Shown here: piece by piece, positions 36,625-45,079 of the stretch
Layout of the letters: each line of letters opens with the position of its first letter
Numbering within the stretch: position 1 is the stretch's first letter
Assembly (NCBI GenBank): GCA_934633985.1
Contig: CAKTYU010000007.1
Span: 1-64,000, forward strand
Reading direction: 5' to 3'
Length of the DNA stretch: 64,000 nucleotides
Source of the DNA: an uncultured Clostridia bacterium
GTDB taxonomy: Bacteria > Bacillota > Clostridia > Christensenellales > CAG-138
Notes under the pieces: generated by a model
What the model was told of the DNA's origin: nothing
What the model saw: only the letters and a program-made list of their open reading frames with translations
Database searches by the model: none
Made by a program: the position numbers and the translations under genes

Positions 36625-36888
36625 TTATACTCTTTTGATGCTGTGGATCCTGAGTCCTTCGGGCGCGTTACCCATATAGGTAGCGATAGCCGCAGCTATT
36701 GCCGCGTCAAAGGCTTTTCTGTCGGGTATGCCGGCTGCCGCCGCAGGCGCTGCCTCGGCCTGCGCCGCCGCCTTGCCCTTGCCTATCACCGCGCTCATAA
36801 GCTTGGTAAGCAATATCAGCGTTATAAGTCCCACAAACACAGTGCCCATACCGAGTACCATAACTAATGCCGAGCTGATGTTTTCCAA
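36625..36888 (-). CDS. oadG: Oxaloacetate decarboxylase gamma-like subunit
   Basis: The 87-aa protein has one N-terminal membrane helix (SSALVMVLGMGTVFVGLITL), an Ala-rich linker and a C-terminal amphipathic end (IHSIKRV). This is the layout of OadG, which anchors the alpha subunit to the beta subunit and binds zinc in some species. It is the first gene of the oad operon. Confidence 0.8.
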   Translation of the reverse strand: MENISSALVMVLGMGTVFVGLITLILLTKLMSAVIGKGKAAAQAEAAPAAAAGIPDRKAFDAAIAAAIATYMGNAPEGLRIHSIKRV

Positions 36889-36949
36889 TGTATTGCTCCT
36901 CCCTTCTTTTTATTATCAATAGTCTCGCAATAAATAATGATTGAAAAGT

Positions 36950-37007
36950 CATAAAAACTACTTATAGTTTTTATGGTGATTCAATGGGACATAATCTTGC
37001 CCCATTG
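36950..37007. promoter_or_regulatory. Two inverted repeats upstream of the oad operon
   Basis: A perfect 11-bp repeat CATAAAAACTA (36950-36960) with TAGTTTTTATG (36965-36975), and CAATGGG (36982-36988) with CCCATTG (37001-37007). TTCAATG also recurs directly at 36980 and 37010. The first is palindromic and AT-rich, like a repressor operator. I could not place a consensus promoter confidently. The 232-bp gap contains no gene. Confidence 0.55.
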
Positions 37008-37042
37008 TGTTCAATGATACACTACCGATTTATTTTTGGCAA

Positions 37043-37086
37043 TATAAAAACGGCAATCAGGTAAAAAAATCCGTAAAATTGCCGTT
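37043..37086 (-). terminator. Terminator after the pseudouridine synthase gene
   Basis: AACGGCAAT (37049-37057) pairs with ATTGCCGTT (37078-37086), and the minus strand continues with TTTTTATATT. It lies 35 nt beyond the stop of the rluB-like gene. Confidence 0.75.
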
Positions 37087-37120
37087 AAGTTATAAGCAAT
37101 ATTTATATGTTTGGCCCTTG

Positions 37121-37825
37121 CTATTGCCCGCGCAGGAGAGCGGCAAGCTCGTCCTCGGTAAGGTAGCGCCACTCTCCCCCCTTTAGTCCGCCCAGCGTTA
37201 CCGGGCCCTCCTTTATCCTTCTAAGCAGCATCACCTCGTGGCCCACGGCAGCGAGCATGCGGCGCACCTGCCGGTTCCTGCCCTCGTGTATGGTTATGTC
37301 GAAGGCCGTCCTGCCCCGGGAATACTCAATATTCTCTATCTTCGCCGGGGCGGTGAGCCCATCCTCCAGGGCCACGCCTTTTTCGAGGCGATCCTTGTCG
37401 CCGTCTGTCAGTGCGCCTGTGCATACAACATGATAAGTCTTTTCCACGGCGAAGCTCGGGTGCATCATCTTATATGCTAAGTCGCCGTCGTTTGTGAGTA
37501 TGATCAGGCCCTCGGAATCGTAATCCAGCCTGCCTACGTTATAGAGCCTGTACGGAAGCTCCTTTACATAGTCTATGACCGTCCTCCTGCCCTCCGGGTC
37601 GCTGGAGGTGCATACCACGCCCTGCGGCTTATTCAATACTATCGCCACTCTTTCCGGCTTTACGCATACCGGCCGGCCGTCGAACAGCACCTCATCGCCG
37701 GCCTCTACCGTGCAGCCTATCACGGCTGTGCTGCCGTTGACCTTCACGCGGCCTTCTGCTATGTATTCCTCGCATTTTCTCCGAGAAGCTATACCGGCGT
37801 CCGCCATGAATTTCTGTAAACGCAT
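37121..37825 (-). CDS. rluB: RsuA/RluB-family pseudouridine synthase
   Basis: The 234-aa protein has an N-terminal S4 RNA-binding domain (RLQKFMADAGIASRRKCEEY) and the catalytic GRLDYDSEGLIILTNDG with the Asp nucleophile, then NRQVRRMLAAVGHEV. In Bacillus-type operons this gene sits near dacF and scpAB and modifies 23S rRNA; RsuA-type 16S specificity cannot be excluded. It stands 28 nt from dacF. Confidence 0.92.
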   Translation of the reverse strand: MRLQKFMADAGIASRRKCEEYIAEGRVKVNGSTAVIGCTVEAGDEVLFDGRPVCVKPERVAIVLNKPQGVVCTSSDPEGRRTVIDYVKELPYRLYNVGRLDYDSEGLIILTNDGDLAYKMMHPSFAVEKTYHVVCTGALTDGDKDRLEKGVALEDGLTAPAKIENIEYSRGRTAFDITIHEGRNRQVRRMLAAVGHEVMLLRRIKEGPVTLGGLKGGEWRYLTEDELAALLRGQ

Positions 37826-37853
37826 TTTTTACCCCCACACAAGGGCGCGCGGC

Positions 37854-38969
37854 TTACGCCGCAAAGCACCTCGTCAATTTATCAAAGTAGAACCGTATGC
37901 CCGCGCCCGGTATATCGCCTGCCGAGAGCAGAGGGCATTTGCACAGCAGCGCGCCGTCATCCAATACCTCCACGAAGCCAAGCTCCGTCCCCTCGGTAAT
38001 GGGCGCATGTAGCCCCTCATTTAATATAACCCTCGTGCGGTACGACGCGCTTTCGCCCTTCCTTACGGGTACTATTATATCTTTACCGGCCTTCAGTTCC
38101 AATATGTTTTTTTCTCCACCCGCTACCTCCGCCCCGGCTATCCTGCTTCCCGCCCTTACCATAGTGACCGTCTCATAGTTTTCAAAGGCGTAATCCATCA
38201 TGGCCTTGGCGTCGCCGAACATCCCGGGGCAATTAAGCACTACGCCTATTACCTCCATGCCGTCCCTTTCCGCGGAAAACACCAGGCACTTGCCCGCAAT
38301 CTTTGTATAGCCCGTCTTTACTCCGCTGCCCCCATCGTATTCCCATAATATCCTGTTTTTGTTTTTGAAGGTGCGCGGCTTTGCCCCGGTTTCCGCCCTG
38401 TAATACCGCGTGGACACTATCTCACGGAATATGGGGTTTTTCATGGCTGCCGCAGTTATTCGGGCAAGGTCGTAAGCCGTGGTGTAGTGGTTCACGTCGT
38501 GCAGCCCGTTTGGCGTTACGAAGTTGGTATTTAAGGCGCCTATGCTTTTTGCCCGGGCGTTCATCATATCGGCAAACCTGTTTGTCCCCTTGCCTATGTG
38601 TACCGCTATCGCCACCGCCGCATCGTTGCCGGAGGAAAGCATAAGGCCGTACAGCAGATCCTTAAGGCTTATCCTCTCCTCGTGATCGAGATATATGCTG
38701 GAGCCCTCCGTACCGTAGGCGGAGGCGTCCGTTTCCACCATATCGTTTAGATCGCCGTTTTCTATCGCCAGCAGCGCGGTCATTATCTTTGTGGTGCTTG
38801 CCATTGGCAGCCTCGCGTGCGCATTTTTTGCGTACAGCACCTTGCCCGTCCTGCTCTCTATCAGCACCGCCCCCTTGGCGGATACCTCTAAAGCCGACGC
38901 GCCGCCGAAGGCAAGCAGCATCGCGGCGGCCACAAGCAGCGCGGACATCCTTAAAAGAGCGGCCCTCAT
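37854..38969 (-). CDS. dacF: D-alanyl-D-alanine carboxypeptidase (PBP5/DacF type)
   Basis: The 371-aa protein has a signal peptide and all three penicillin-binding motifs: ASTTK (SxxK, Ser58-Lys61), SGN (113-115) and KTG (218-220). A C-terminal domain follows. It trims pentapeptide side chains; its place beside gerW and the sporulation genes suggests the forespore DacF role. Its start overlaps the gerW stop (ATGA). It is the functional counterpart of the degenerate paralog at 42043. Confidence 0.94.
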   Translation of the reverse strand: MRAALLRMSALLVAAAMLLAFGGASALEVSAKGAVLIESRTGKVLYAKNAHARLPMASTTKIMTALLAIENGDLNDMVETDASAYGTEGSSIYLDHEERISLKDLLYGLMLSSGNDAAVAIAVHIGKGTNRFADMMNARAKSIGALNTNFVTPNGLHDVNHYTTAYDLARITAAAMKNPIFREIVSTRYYRAETGAKPRTFKNKNRILWEYDGGSGVKTGYTKIAGKCLVFSAERDGMEVIGVVLNCPGMFGDAKAMMDYAFENYETVTMVRAGSRIAGAEVAGGEKNILELKAGKDIIVPVRKGESASYRTRVILNEGLHAPITEGTELGFVEVLDDGALLCKCPLLSAGDIPGAGIRFYFDKLTRCFAA

Positions 38970-39397
38970 TCCTTGTCGCTCTCAGGGGCGCAGGGCTTTG
39001 ACTTGGCTATGGCCTGTTCTACGGTTTCTATTATTTCGGGCAGTATCTCCACCGCCCTGTCAAAGGTAGTATCGTAATCCGCTGGCATAACCTTTACGCT
39101 GCCGTTGCTGACCGACAAAAACGCCATGGGTGTTATAGTCATTCCGGCGACCGCCGCGCCGGTAAAGGGATATCTCGCGCACTCCCCCATCTCCTCGCTG
39201 CTCTTTTGTATGGGGGTGCGCTCCTTCCTTTGCCCGTATTCGCCGCCGCCGGATATAAAGCCCATGGACAGCCTGGAAACGGGCAGTATCATGGTCTCCC
39301 CCGCGGTAAGTATAGGCTTTCCTATTACGGTGTCAACGTCCACCATCTCCTTTAGCTGCTCCATGGTGGTCCTCATTATGTTCTCAACAGGGTGCAT
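38966..39397 (-). CDS. gerW: Spore germination/sporulation protein GerW (YtfJ family)
   Basis: Start at ATG 39397 (MHPVENIMRTTMEQL). The 143-aa protein matches the GerW/YtfJ family: TVIGKPILTAGETMILPVSR, a glycine-rich FISGGGEYG, and GAAVAGMTITPMAFLSV. GerW is a small sporulation protein needed for normal germination in Bacillus. It overlaps the DUF2953 gene upstream and dacF downstream, as is usual for this cluster. Confidence 0.92.
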   Translation of the reverse strand: MHPVENIMRTTMEQLKEMVDVDTVIGKPILTAGETMILPVSRLSMGFISGGGEYGQRKERTPIQKSSEEMGECARYPFTGAAVAGMTITPMAFLSVSNGSVKVMPADYDTTFDRAVEILPEIIETVEQAIAKSKPCAPESDKE

Positions 39398-39935
39398 CTT
39401 GGCATCTCTCCTCCCGTTTGGTTTTAGCTCGCCGCCTTGCCTCGGCAAATATAATCTGCGCCGGTATTATTTGGGCTATCCCTTCCAAATTTATGCAGAA
39501 GGCGTCCCGCTCAAGGGCGGGGCTTATATCGGCGCATATATCCCCCGCTCCGGACAGGGCACAGGCCGCCAGCCCCAGCTCTCGCATCATGCCCGCTATT
39601 ATGACAGTCCTCGCCCCGTCGCCGGCTACGCCGAGCTCGCCCGTTATATACAGGCGCTTTATTGAGGCTGCTTCCCATAGCGAGGGCAGTATGCCGCCGC
39701 GCTCTTTTCTTTTCTTCCTTATCCTCCTGCCGTTTATGCGTATATCCGCCTCGAGGGGCAGCCAGATCACGAGGGCCTCCACCGTTATTTTTACCCTTCC
39801 GAGCAGGCGTATATCGGCCCGCGCCTCCCCATAGCGCGGCTTTACCCTCGCATAGCCTTTTATCCTCGCGGGGCATATTAGCGCCGCGCAAAGCGTTATA
39901 AAAACAGCGACAAATAAAAAAAGGACTACCTTCAT
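39384..39935 (-). CDS. DUF2953 membrane-anchored protein
   Basis: The 183-aa protein has one N-terminal hydrophobic helix (VVLFLFVAVFITLCAALIC), a beta-rich middle (GEARADIRLLGRVKITVEAL) and a basic C-terminus. It is the DUF2953 neighbour usually found just upstream of gerW/ytfJ in spore formers. Function unknown; a role in the forespore envelope is implied by context only. Confidence 0.8.
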   Translation of the reverse strand: MKVVLFLFVAVFITLCAALICPARIKGYARVKPRYGEARADIRLLGRVKITVEALVIWLPLEADIRINGRRIRKKRKERGGILPSLWEAASIKRLYITGELGVAGDGARTVIIAGMMRELGLAACALSGAGDICADISPALERDAFCINLEGIAQIIPAQIIFAEARRRAKTKREERCQDAPC

Positions 39936-39965
39936 AGCCCTTAGTATCGCTTGGTTTATCGGAAA

Positions 39966-40511
39966 TTATGAAGGCGCTTCCCCGCCCTTGTCGGCTTCTG
40001 CGGCAAACGCGCCGTATTCCGGCAGTTCCTCCACGGAATGCAAGCCGAAATGCCGCAAAAAGGCGTCCGTAGTGCCGAACATCATGGGCCGCCCTACGGA
40101 ATCCCTGCGTCCCAATTCCCGTATGAGCCCCAGCTTCAATAGCTGGCTCACGGAATAATCGCACCTTACCCCCCTTACGGCCTCTATATCCGCCCTCGTT
40201 ACGGGCTGCCTGTAAGCCACGATGGAAAGCGTCTCCAGCATGGCCTGGGTAAAGCTCTTGGTCTGGGCGGGCTGAAGCAGCTCCTCGACGTAGCCTGCGT
40301 ATTTTTTGTTGGAAACGAGCTGCACCGTGTCTTCGGTTATGTATAGCTGTATGCCCCGCCCCTCATCGCGGTATTGCTTTTCCATGCCGTGTATTATCGC
40401 GTTCATCTCTATGCCGGTTATATCCAGCGCGCGCTGGAGCTGCACCAGCGACACCGGCTCGCCGGACACGAAGAGTATGCACTCAATTGCCGAATAGCGT
40501 TCGTCCTGCAT
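39966..40511 (-). CDS. scpB: Segregation and condensation protein B
   Basis: The 181-aa protein has two winged-helix domains typical of ScpB (SAIECILFVSGEPVSLVQLQ, then LETLSIVAYRQPVTRADIEA and RDSVGRPMMFGTTDAFLRHF). With ScpA it bridges the SMC heads of the condensin complex. It follows scpA by 16 nt. Confidence 0.95.
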   Translation of the reverse strand: MQDERYSAIECILFVSGEPVSLVQLQRALDITGIEMNAIIHGMEKQYRDEGRGIQLYITEDTVQLVSNKKYAGYVEELLQPAQTKSFTQAMLETLSIVAYRQPVTRADIEAVRGVRCDYSVSQLLKLGLIRELGRRDSVGRPMMFGTTDAFLRHFGLHSVEELPEYGAFAAEADKGGEAPS

Positions 40512-40527
40512 CGTTTGTTTCTTCCCT

Positions 40528-41289
40528 TTATTGCTCGTCCATGTACTCCGCGTCCTCGTCGTCCTCCCGGAGCTCCTTTGCGGTTATGGTTATTTTTTCG
40601 TATGGCCTCGGCTGCTTTATGCTTATCTCGCCCCTCATAAGCATATCCAGCAGCGCCATGAAGGTGACTATCATCTCCATCTTGGGCGCGCCGTCCTCAA
40701 ACAGCTCCTCAAAGGGCACGTTGGCCCTGTCCCTTAATACCTCGCGTATTTTTACAAGCTGCCGCCGTATCGTGAAGCGGTCCTCCATTACCTCCTGTGA
40801 GCTTATCTCGCGCTGCTTTTCCTCCCTGCACCTGTCCATAAGCTCTGCAAAGGCGTCAAACAGGCTCTGCACCGAGGATTCACGAAGTATCACCTCCTGC
40901 GGCGGCAGCGCAAACTCCTCCGGCAGCTTTGCGTATACGCCCCGGGCCTCCTCTAAAAGCGACAGGAGCTTTTCCCCCGCCTCCTTTGCCGCCCTATATT
41001 CGCGGAGCTGGCGTATTAGGGCTTCGGCGGGATCCTCCTCCTCGGCATTTTCCTTAGGCGGCTTCGGCAGGAGGGAGCGGGATTTTATATACACCAGCGT
41101 CGCAGCCATGGTGAGAAATTCGCTGGCGGTATCCATATCCAGCGCATCTATCTGATCCATATATTCAAGGTACTGGGCGGTTATCTCGGATATGAAAATA
41201 TCCTTTATATCCACTGCCGACTGCTCTATAAGGTGCAGCAGAAGGTCTAAGGGCCCTTGAAATTCCTTGAGGTTTACCTCGTATGCCAT
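40528..41289 (-). CDS. scpA: Segregation and condensation protein A
   Basis: The 253-aa kleisin has the N-terminal FQGPLDLLLHLIEQSAVDIK and DIFISEITAQYLEYM helices that bind SMC, and a C-terminal winged helix (TFMALLDMLMRGEISIKQ). It starts 1 nt after the M50 protease stop. Confidence 0.95.
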   Translation of the reverse strand: MAYEVNLKEFQGPLDLLLHLIEQSAVDIKDIFISEITAQYLEYMDQIDALDMDTASEFLTMAATLVYIKSRSLLPKPPKENAEEEDPAEALIRQLREYRAAKEAGEKLLSLLEEARGVYAKLPEEFALPPQEVILRESSVQSLFDAFAELMDRCREEKQREISSQEVMEDRFTIRRQLVKIREVLRDRANVPFEELFEDGAPKMEMIVTFMALLDMLMRGEISIKQPRPYEKITITAKELREDDEDAEYMDEQ

Positions 41290-41290
41290 A

Positions 41291-41971
41291 TCACATCAGC
41301 CCGAACAGGCCGTATATTGCCGCGCACAGGTTCATCATTCCGGACATGAGGAAAGTCACTGCGGAGGACATGATGCCGTCCAGCCAGTTGGTCATCAGCA
41401 GCACTATAAGTATAACGAAGCCGTACTTTTGCAGGAACATAAAGGGCTTTGGGCCAATGCTCCGCATGAACAGGCAGGAGGCCACATGGAAGCCGTCAAG
41501 GGGCGGTATGGGCAGTATGTTGAACACGCAAAGGCCCAGATTTATAAAGTAAAAATAGTAGAATATGGTGTTCAGCGCGGCGTTGCCGGCCTTGCCCGCC
41601 GCCATAAGGCCGAAGAATATGAGCATGGTGACAAAGGCCAGCGCCAAGTTCATAGCCACGCCCGCGAGGGATACTATCAGCTCATCCCTTCTGGGGTTCT
41701 TGAAGTTGCGCGTGCTCACGGGCACAGGCTTTGCCCAGCCGAAGCGCACCAGCATCATCATTATGAGGCCGAGCGGGTCTATGTGGGCAAGGGGGTTGAG
41801 CGTCATTCTGCCCAGATTATAGGCGGTAGGGTCGCCCAGCTTATACGCGGCATAGGCGTGGGCCCATTCGTGGAAGGCCAGCGCCACCAATATGGCGGGC
41901 ATCCTGTAAAGCAGCTCCATTATATAAGAACCGAGGGAGCCTGATATTCCGTTTGCAATACTGTTAAGCAA
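41291..41971 (-). CDS. Site-2 protease-like M50 metallopeptidase
   Basis: The protein of about 226 aa has the zinc motif FHEWAHAY and a distal PIPPLDGFH, with about five membrane helices, as in the YwhC/RseP-like short M50 family beside scpAB. The start is uncertain: an ORF begins with GTG at 41989, but GGAGA within it points to TTG at 41971. Substrate unknown; no PDZ domain. Confidence 0.85.
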   Translation of the reverse strand: MLNSIANGISGSLGSYIMELLYRMPAILVALAFHEWAHAYAAYKLGDPTAYNLGRMTLNPLAHIDPLGLIMMMLVRFGWAKPVPVSTRNFKNPRRDELIVSLAGVAMNLALAFVTMLIFFGLMAAGKAGNAALNTIFYYFYFINLGLCVFNILPIPPLDGFHVASCLFMRSIGPKPFMFLQKYGFVILIVLLMTNWLDGIMSSAVTFLMSGMMNLCAAIYGLFGLM

Positions 41972-42042
41972 TAGCGTTTCTCCTGTCACAATAATCCTTT
42001 TTATTATACGCTATTGCTCAAAAGTATGCAACCGCAGAGCCC

Positions 42043-43173
42043 TCAGGCGTGAAGCCATTCAAAAATTATCCGCCCTACATAGTGCGCCGTGTCCGCACGG
42101 GGTATGTCGGCCGAGGATATCAGCTCCACCAGGGCCACCTGCTCGCCGTCAAGGGTATAGGCGACGCTGCCCAGCACGTCGTTTTTTGATACCGGCGCTT
42201 CAAGCATATCCGGTATGTCACTATCCGAACGCAGCTCGGCGTTTTTCGGCAGCAGGCACACGGCCCCCTCCTTAGCCGTAAGCTCCGCCACGGGAGCCGT
42301 GCCGTTTTTTACCTCGACCGCCGCAATGCGCTCGCCCCTTTTCGCCACCGTCTTTACATCGTATGCCGCAAAGGCGTATTCCAGCATCGCCCTTGCCTTA
42401 GCCGCCCTTTCAGATGAGCTTTTGGCGCCTATTACGGCGCATATAAATACGGAGCTTCCCCGCTTTACGGAAAATACGCCGCAATATCCGGCCTTTGCCG
42501 AGGAGCCGGTAGCCACGCCGCTCGTGCCCGCGCAGCTCTTTATCAGCTTATTTGAGCTTGCAAGCTCCGTTATCCTGCCGTCCTCGTGCCGTATGCTGTC
42601 GTAAAATATGCCGCTGTACAGCGAAAAGCACCCGCTCTCGCTTAGCCTGCCGCCTATCGCCGCAAGGTCGGCGGCGGAAAGCCTTATGCTTCCATCGGCT
42701 ATTTCCCCACTTTCCGCCTGTATCCCCATGCCGTTCAGCTTTTCCGCCGCCGCCATGGCGCAGGCCTCTATGGAGCCGTATGCCGCCTCGCCCAAGGCGT
42801 ATATGGCGTCCCCCGCGCATATCACCGCAGCGGCCTTAAGCAGCATGGACACCTCGGCGTTCTCGTATGCTTCAAGGAAAGCTGTGGGGCCGGTCACCCT
42901 TGCTGCCTCGCGGCTGACCGTGACCTTATCCGTAAGCGCCGGACCGCCGCCATCTATCTTTTCGCAGGCGGCAAGCAGCAGCGGCAGCCGCCCCAAGCCC
43001 CCGACCTCCAGCCTTTCGCCCGAATTGTATTCGATTATGCCCTGACCCTCCCGGCTGCAAAGCACAGCCGCCCTCACGCCGGATATGTCCACCGGATATT
43101 CCTCGCCGTTTGCCGCCCCGAGGCTCATCAGCAGCATCGCCGCAAGCAACGCCCCCGCCAACCTTTTGCCCAT
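42043..43173 (-). CDS. PBP5/DacF-like protein with lost active site
   Basis: Start at ATG 43173 (AAAGGAGG upstream); the open frame beyond it overlaps deoB and is noise. The 376-aa protein has a signal peptide (about 1-23) and aligns along its length with DacF at 37854. The SxxK position reads GLGR (59-62), SGN reads CAG, and KTG reads ATG in SGVATGSSAKAG. All three catalytic motifs are lost while the surrounding fold and C-terminal domain are kept. It sits after deoB, where dacF lies in Bacillus. It probably acts as a structural or regulatory binder. Some Cys-rich segments are new (KSCAGTSG). Confidence 0.8.
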   Translation of the reverse strand: MGKRLAGALLAAMLLMSLGAANGEEYPVDISGVRAAVLCSREGQGIIEYNSGERLEVGGLGRLPLLLAACEKIDGGGPALTDKVTVSREAARVTGPTAFLEAYENAEVSMLLKAAAVICAGDAIYALGEAAYGSIEACAMAAAEKLNGMGIQAESGEIADGSIRLSAADLAAIGGRLSESGCFSLYSGIFYDSIRHEDGRITELASSNKLIKSCAGTSGVATGSSAKAGYCGVFSVKRGSSVFICAVIGAKSSSERAAKARAMLEYAFAAYDVKTVAKRGERIAAVEVKNGTAPVAELTAKEGAVCLLPKNAELRSDSDIPDMLEAPVSKNDVLGSVAYTLDGEQVALVELISSADIPRADTAHYVGRIIFEWLHA

Positions 43174-43244
43174 AAAAAGACCTCCTTTGTCGTTATTTAA
43201 TAATATTAGGCAAGGGAGGCCATTATTGCGGAATGTATTAAATT

Positions 43245-44417
43245 TTACTGTATTTCCTTCAAAAAGGAGGTTCCCGTCCTCCAACATTCGCCAGTTATAT
43301 ACTCATACACGGTGCAGCCTATATCGGCAAAGGTGCTGCGTGTGCCTATTGGCACGCCCTCCTTTAGCTTCTTGCCGTATATCAGTATGGGTATATACTC
43401 GCGGGTATGATCTGTGCCCGGGAAGGTGGGGTCGCAGCCATGGTCGGCAGTAACTATCAGCATATCGTCATCGGTCATGGCGTCCATTATTTCCGGCAGC
43501 TTGCCGTCAAAATACTCCAAGGCCTTGGCATAGCCCTCCACGTCGTTGCGGTGCCCGTACAGCGCGTCGGTATCCACCAGATTGGTGAATATAAAGCTGC
43601 CGACACCGTCCCTGAGGAAATCTATCGTGGCCTCGATGCCCGCCGGGTTGTTGGTGGTGTGGTTTACGGTGGTTATGCCCCGTTTGTGGAATATATCCTC
43701 TATCTTGCCCACAGCGACGGTCTCAAGGCCCTTTGCGGCAAGGCCGTCCAGTATGGTGTCCCCGACGGGAGGTATGGCGTAATCCCTGCGGTGCTCCGTG
43801 CGGGTATATTTGCCGTTTCCGCCTATGAACGGTCGTGCGATGACGCGGCCCACAAGGTCGTCTCCCACCAGTATCTCCCTTGCCTTTTGGCACATGGAAT
43901 AAAGCTCGTCAAGGGGTATCACGTCCTCATGGGCGGCTATCTGAAATACGCTGTCCGCGGAGGTGTATATTATCGGCTTGCCGGTCGCCACGTGTTCGTC
44001 GCCCAGCTCCTGTATTATGACCGTGCCGGAGGCGACGCAGTTGCCGAGGGTGCCGCGGCCTATGGCCTTCTCGAATTTGTCCATTATGTGCTTTGGGAAG
44101 CCGTTTGGATAGGTCTTGAAGGGATTATCCATTATTATGCCCGCCATCTCCCAATGACCGCAGGTAGTATCCTTTGCCTTGGTCTTTTCCATCGCCCTGC
44201 CGTAGCAGCCTATTATGCTCCCGTCGTATCCGCCCAGCTCTGCGCCCTCAATCCTGCCTATGCCCAGGGAGCGCATATTGGGTATATCCAGATGCCCGCG
44301 CTTTTTATATATGTTGCAGAAAGTATTGGCGCCCACATCGCCGAACTCGGCGGCGTCCGGAAGGAAGCCTATGCCGGCGCTGTCCAGCACGATTATAGTT
44401 GCTCTTTTCCTTGCCAT
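43245..44417 (-). CDS. deoB: Phosphopentomutase
   Basis: The 390-aa alkaline-phosphatase-superfamily enzyme has the metal sites VLDSAGIGFLPDA at the N-terminus and DHGCDPTFPGTDHTRE near 330, and the phospho-Thr region KDTTCGHWEMAG. It converts ribose- and deoxyribose-1-phosphate to the 5-phosphates. In Bacillus it belongs to the drm-pupG-dacF operon; pupG is absent here. Confidence 0.96.
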   Translation of the reverse strand: MARKRATIIVLDSAGIGFLPDAAEFGDVGANTFCNIYKKRGHLDIPNMRSLGIGRIEGAELGGYDGSIIGCYGRAMEKTKAKDTTCGHWEMAGIIMDNPFKTYPNGFPKHIMDKFEKAIGRGTLGNCVASGTVIIQELGDEHVATGKPIIYTSADSVFQIAAHEDVIPLDELYSMCQKAREILVGDDLVGRVIARPFIGGNGKYTRTEHRRDYAIPPVGDTILDGLAAKGLETVAVGKIEDIFHKRGITTVNHTTNNPAGIEATIDFLRDGVGSFIFTNLVDTDALYGHRNDVEGYAKALEYFDGKLPEIMDAMTDDDMLIVTADHGCDPTFPGTDHTREYIPILIYGKKLKEGVPIGTRSTFADIGCTVYEYITGECWRTGTSFLKEIQ

Positions 44418-44489
44418 TATTTTAAATTCCCTTCATTATGCTTTTTCTTTTGTGCTATGATTTTACCACCGGCGGGCGGCTCCGTCAAA

Positions 44490-45053
44490 TCATTTGGACA
44501 GCATGGCCGCCGTCCTTATGAGCGAGGGCAGGGCTACCCCCTCCGTCAATGCGCCCGCCGCGAAAAGCGCCATCTTCATCCTCAGCGGTTGGCCCTTCGC
44601 CGCGTCCCTTTCAGAGGCGCCGACCATAAGCCCCATGCACAGGCAGAGCCCGCCCATGAAGGATAGGGCTATTATAGGTATGCCTATAAGCCCCGGCCAG
44701 TCCTCTATGACGGTTCGGGCAAAAAAGCCCATCAGGAAGGATTTTATCCACAACGCCGCGGCTTTAAGTATCCCCCCGGTCAGCGCGCCCTTGGCTATCG
44801 CCGCCATGGAATAAAGCGCCGCCCCGGACAGCAGGGCGTATCCGGACAGCCGCAAGAGCCCGGCCCCGTTCATATCTCCTATGGCGCTTACGGCGGCGGC
44901 CATGCTGCCGCCGCATTCCCACTCCGTCGAGACGCCCGCCGCAAAGGCCATGACCGCCGCAAAGGCATATATGTACCACCGTCTTTCAAGATAGCGCACT
45001 AAATCGGCCCTCCCTTCAAGCTCATAATAAATGATATGAGTGCGGGACGGCAT
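44490..45053 (-). CDS. spoIIM: SpoIIM-like sporulation membrane protein
   Basis: The 187-aa protein has four to five membrane helices (YIYAFAAVMAFAAGV, LIGIPIIALSFMGGLCLCM). Sequence similarity to SpoIIM is weak by eye, but size, topology and position between spo0A and deoB match the stage II sporulation protein M, a part of the septal peptidoglycan-degrading complex with SpoIID and SpoIIP. I rely mainly on gene order. Confidence 0.6.
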   Translation of the reverse strand: MPSRTHIIYYELEGRADLVRYLERRWYIYAFAAVMAFAAGVSTEWECGGSMAAAVSAIGDMNGAGLLRLSGYALLSGAALYSMAAIAKGALTGGILKAAALWIKSFLMGFFARTVIEDWPGLIGIPIIALSFMGGLCLCMGLMVGASERDAAKGQPLRMKMALFAAGALTEGVALPSLIRTAAMLSK

Positions 45054-45079
45054 TTAAGACATTATCGTATTTATGCTTT

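Noticed and set aside
43407..44666. 419-codon plus-strand ORF opposite deoB
   Set aside because: Antisense to a complete, motif-bearing deoB; GC-rich genes produce such long shadows.
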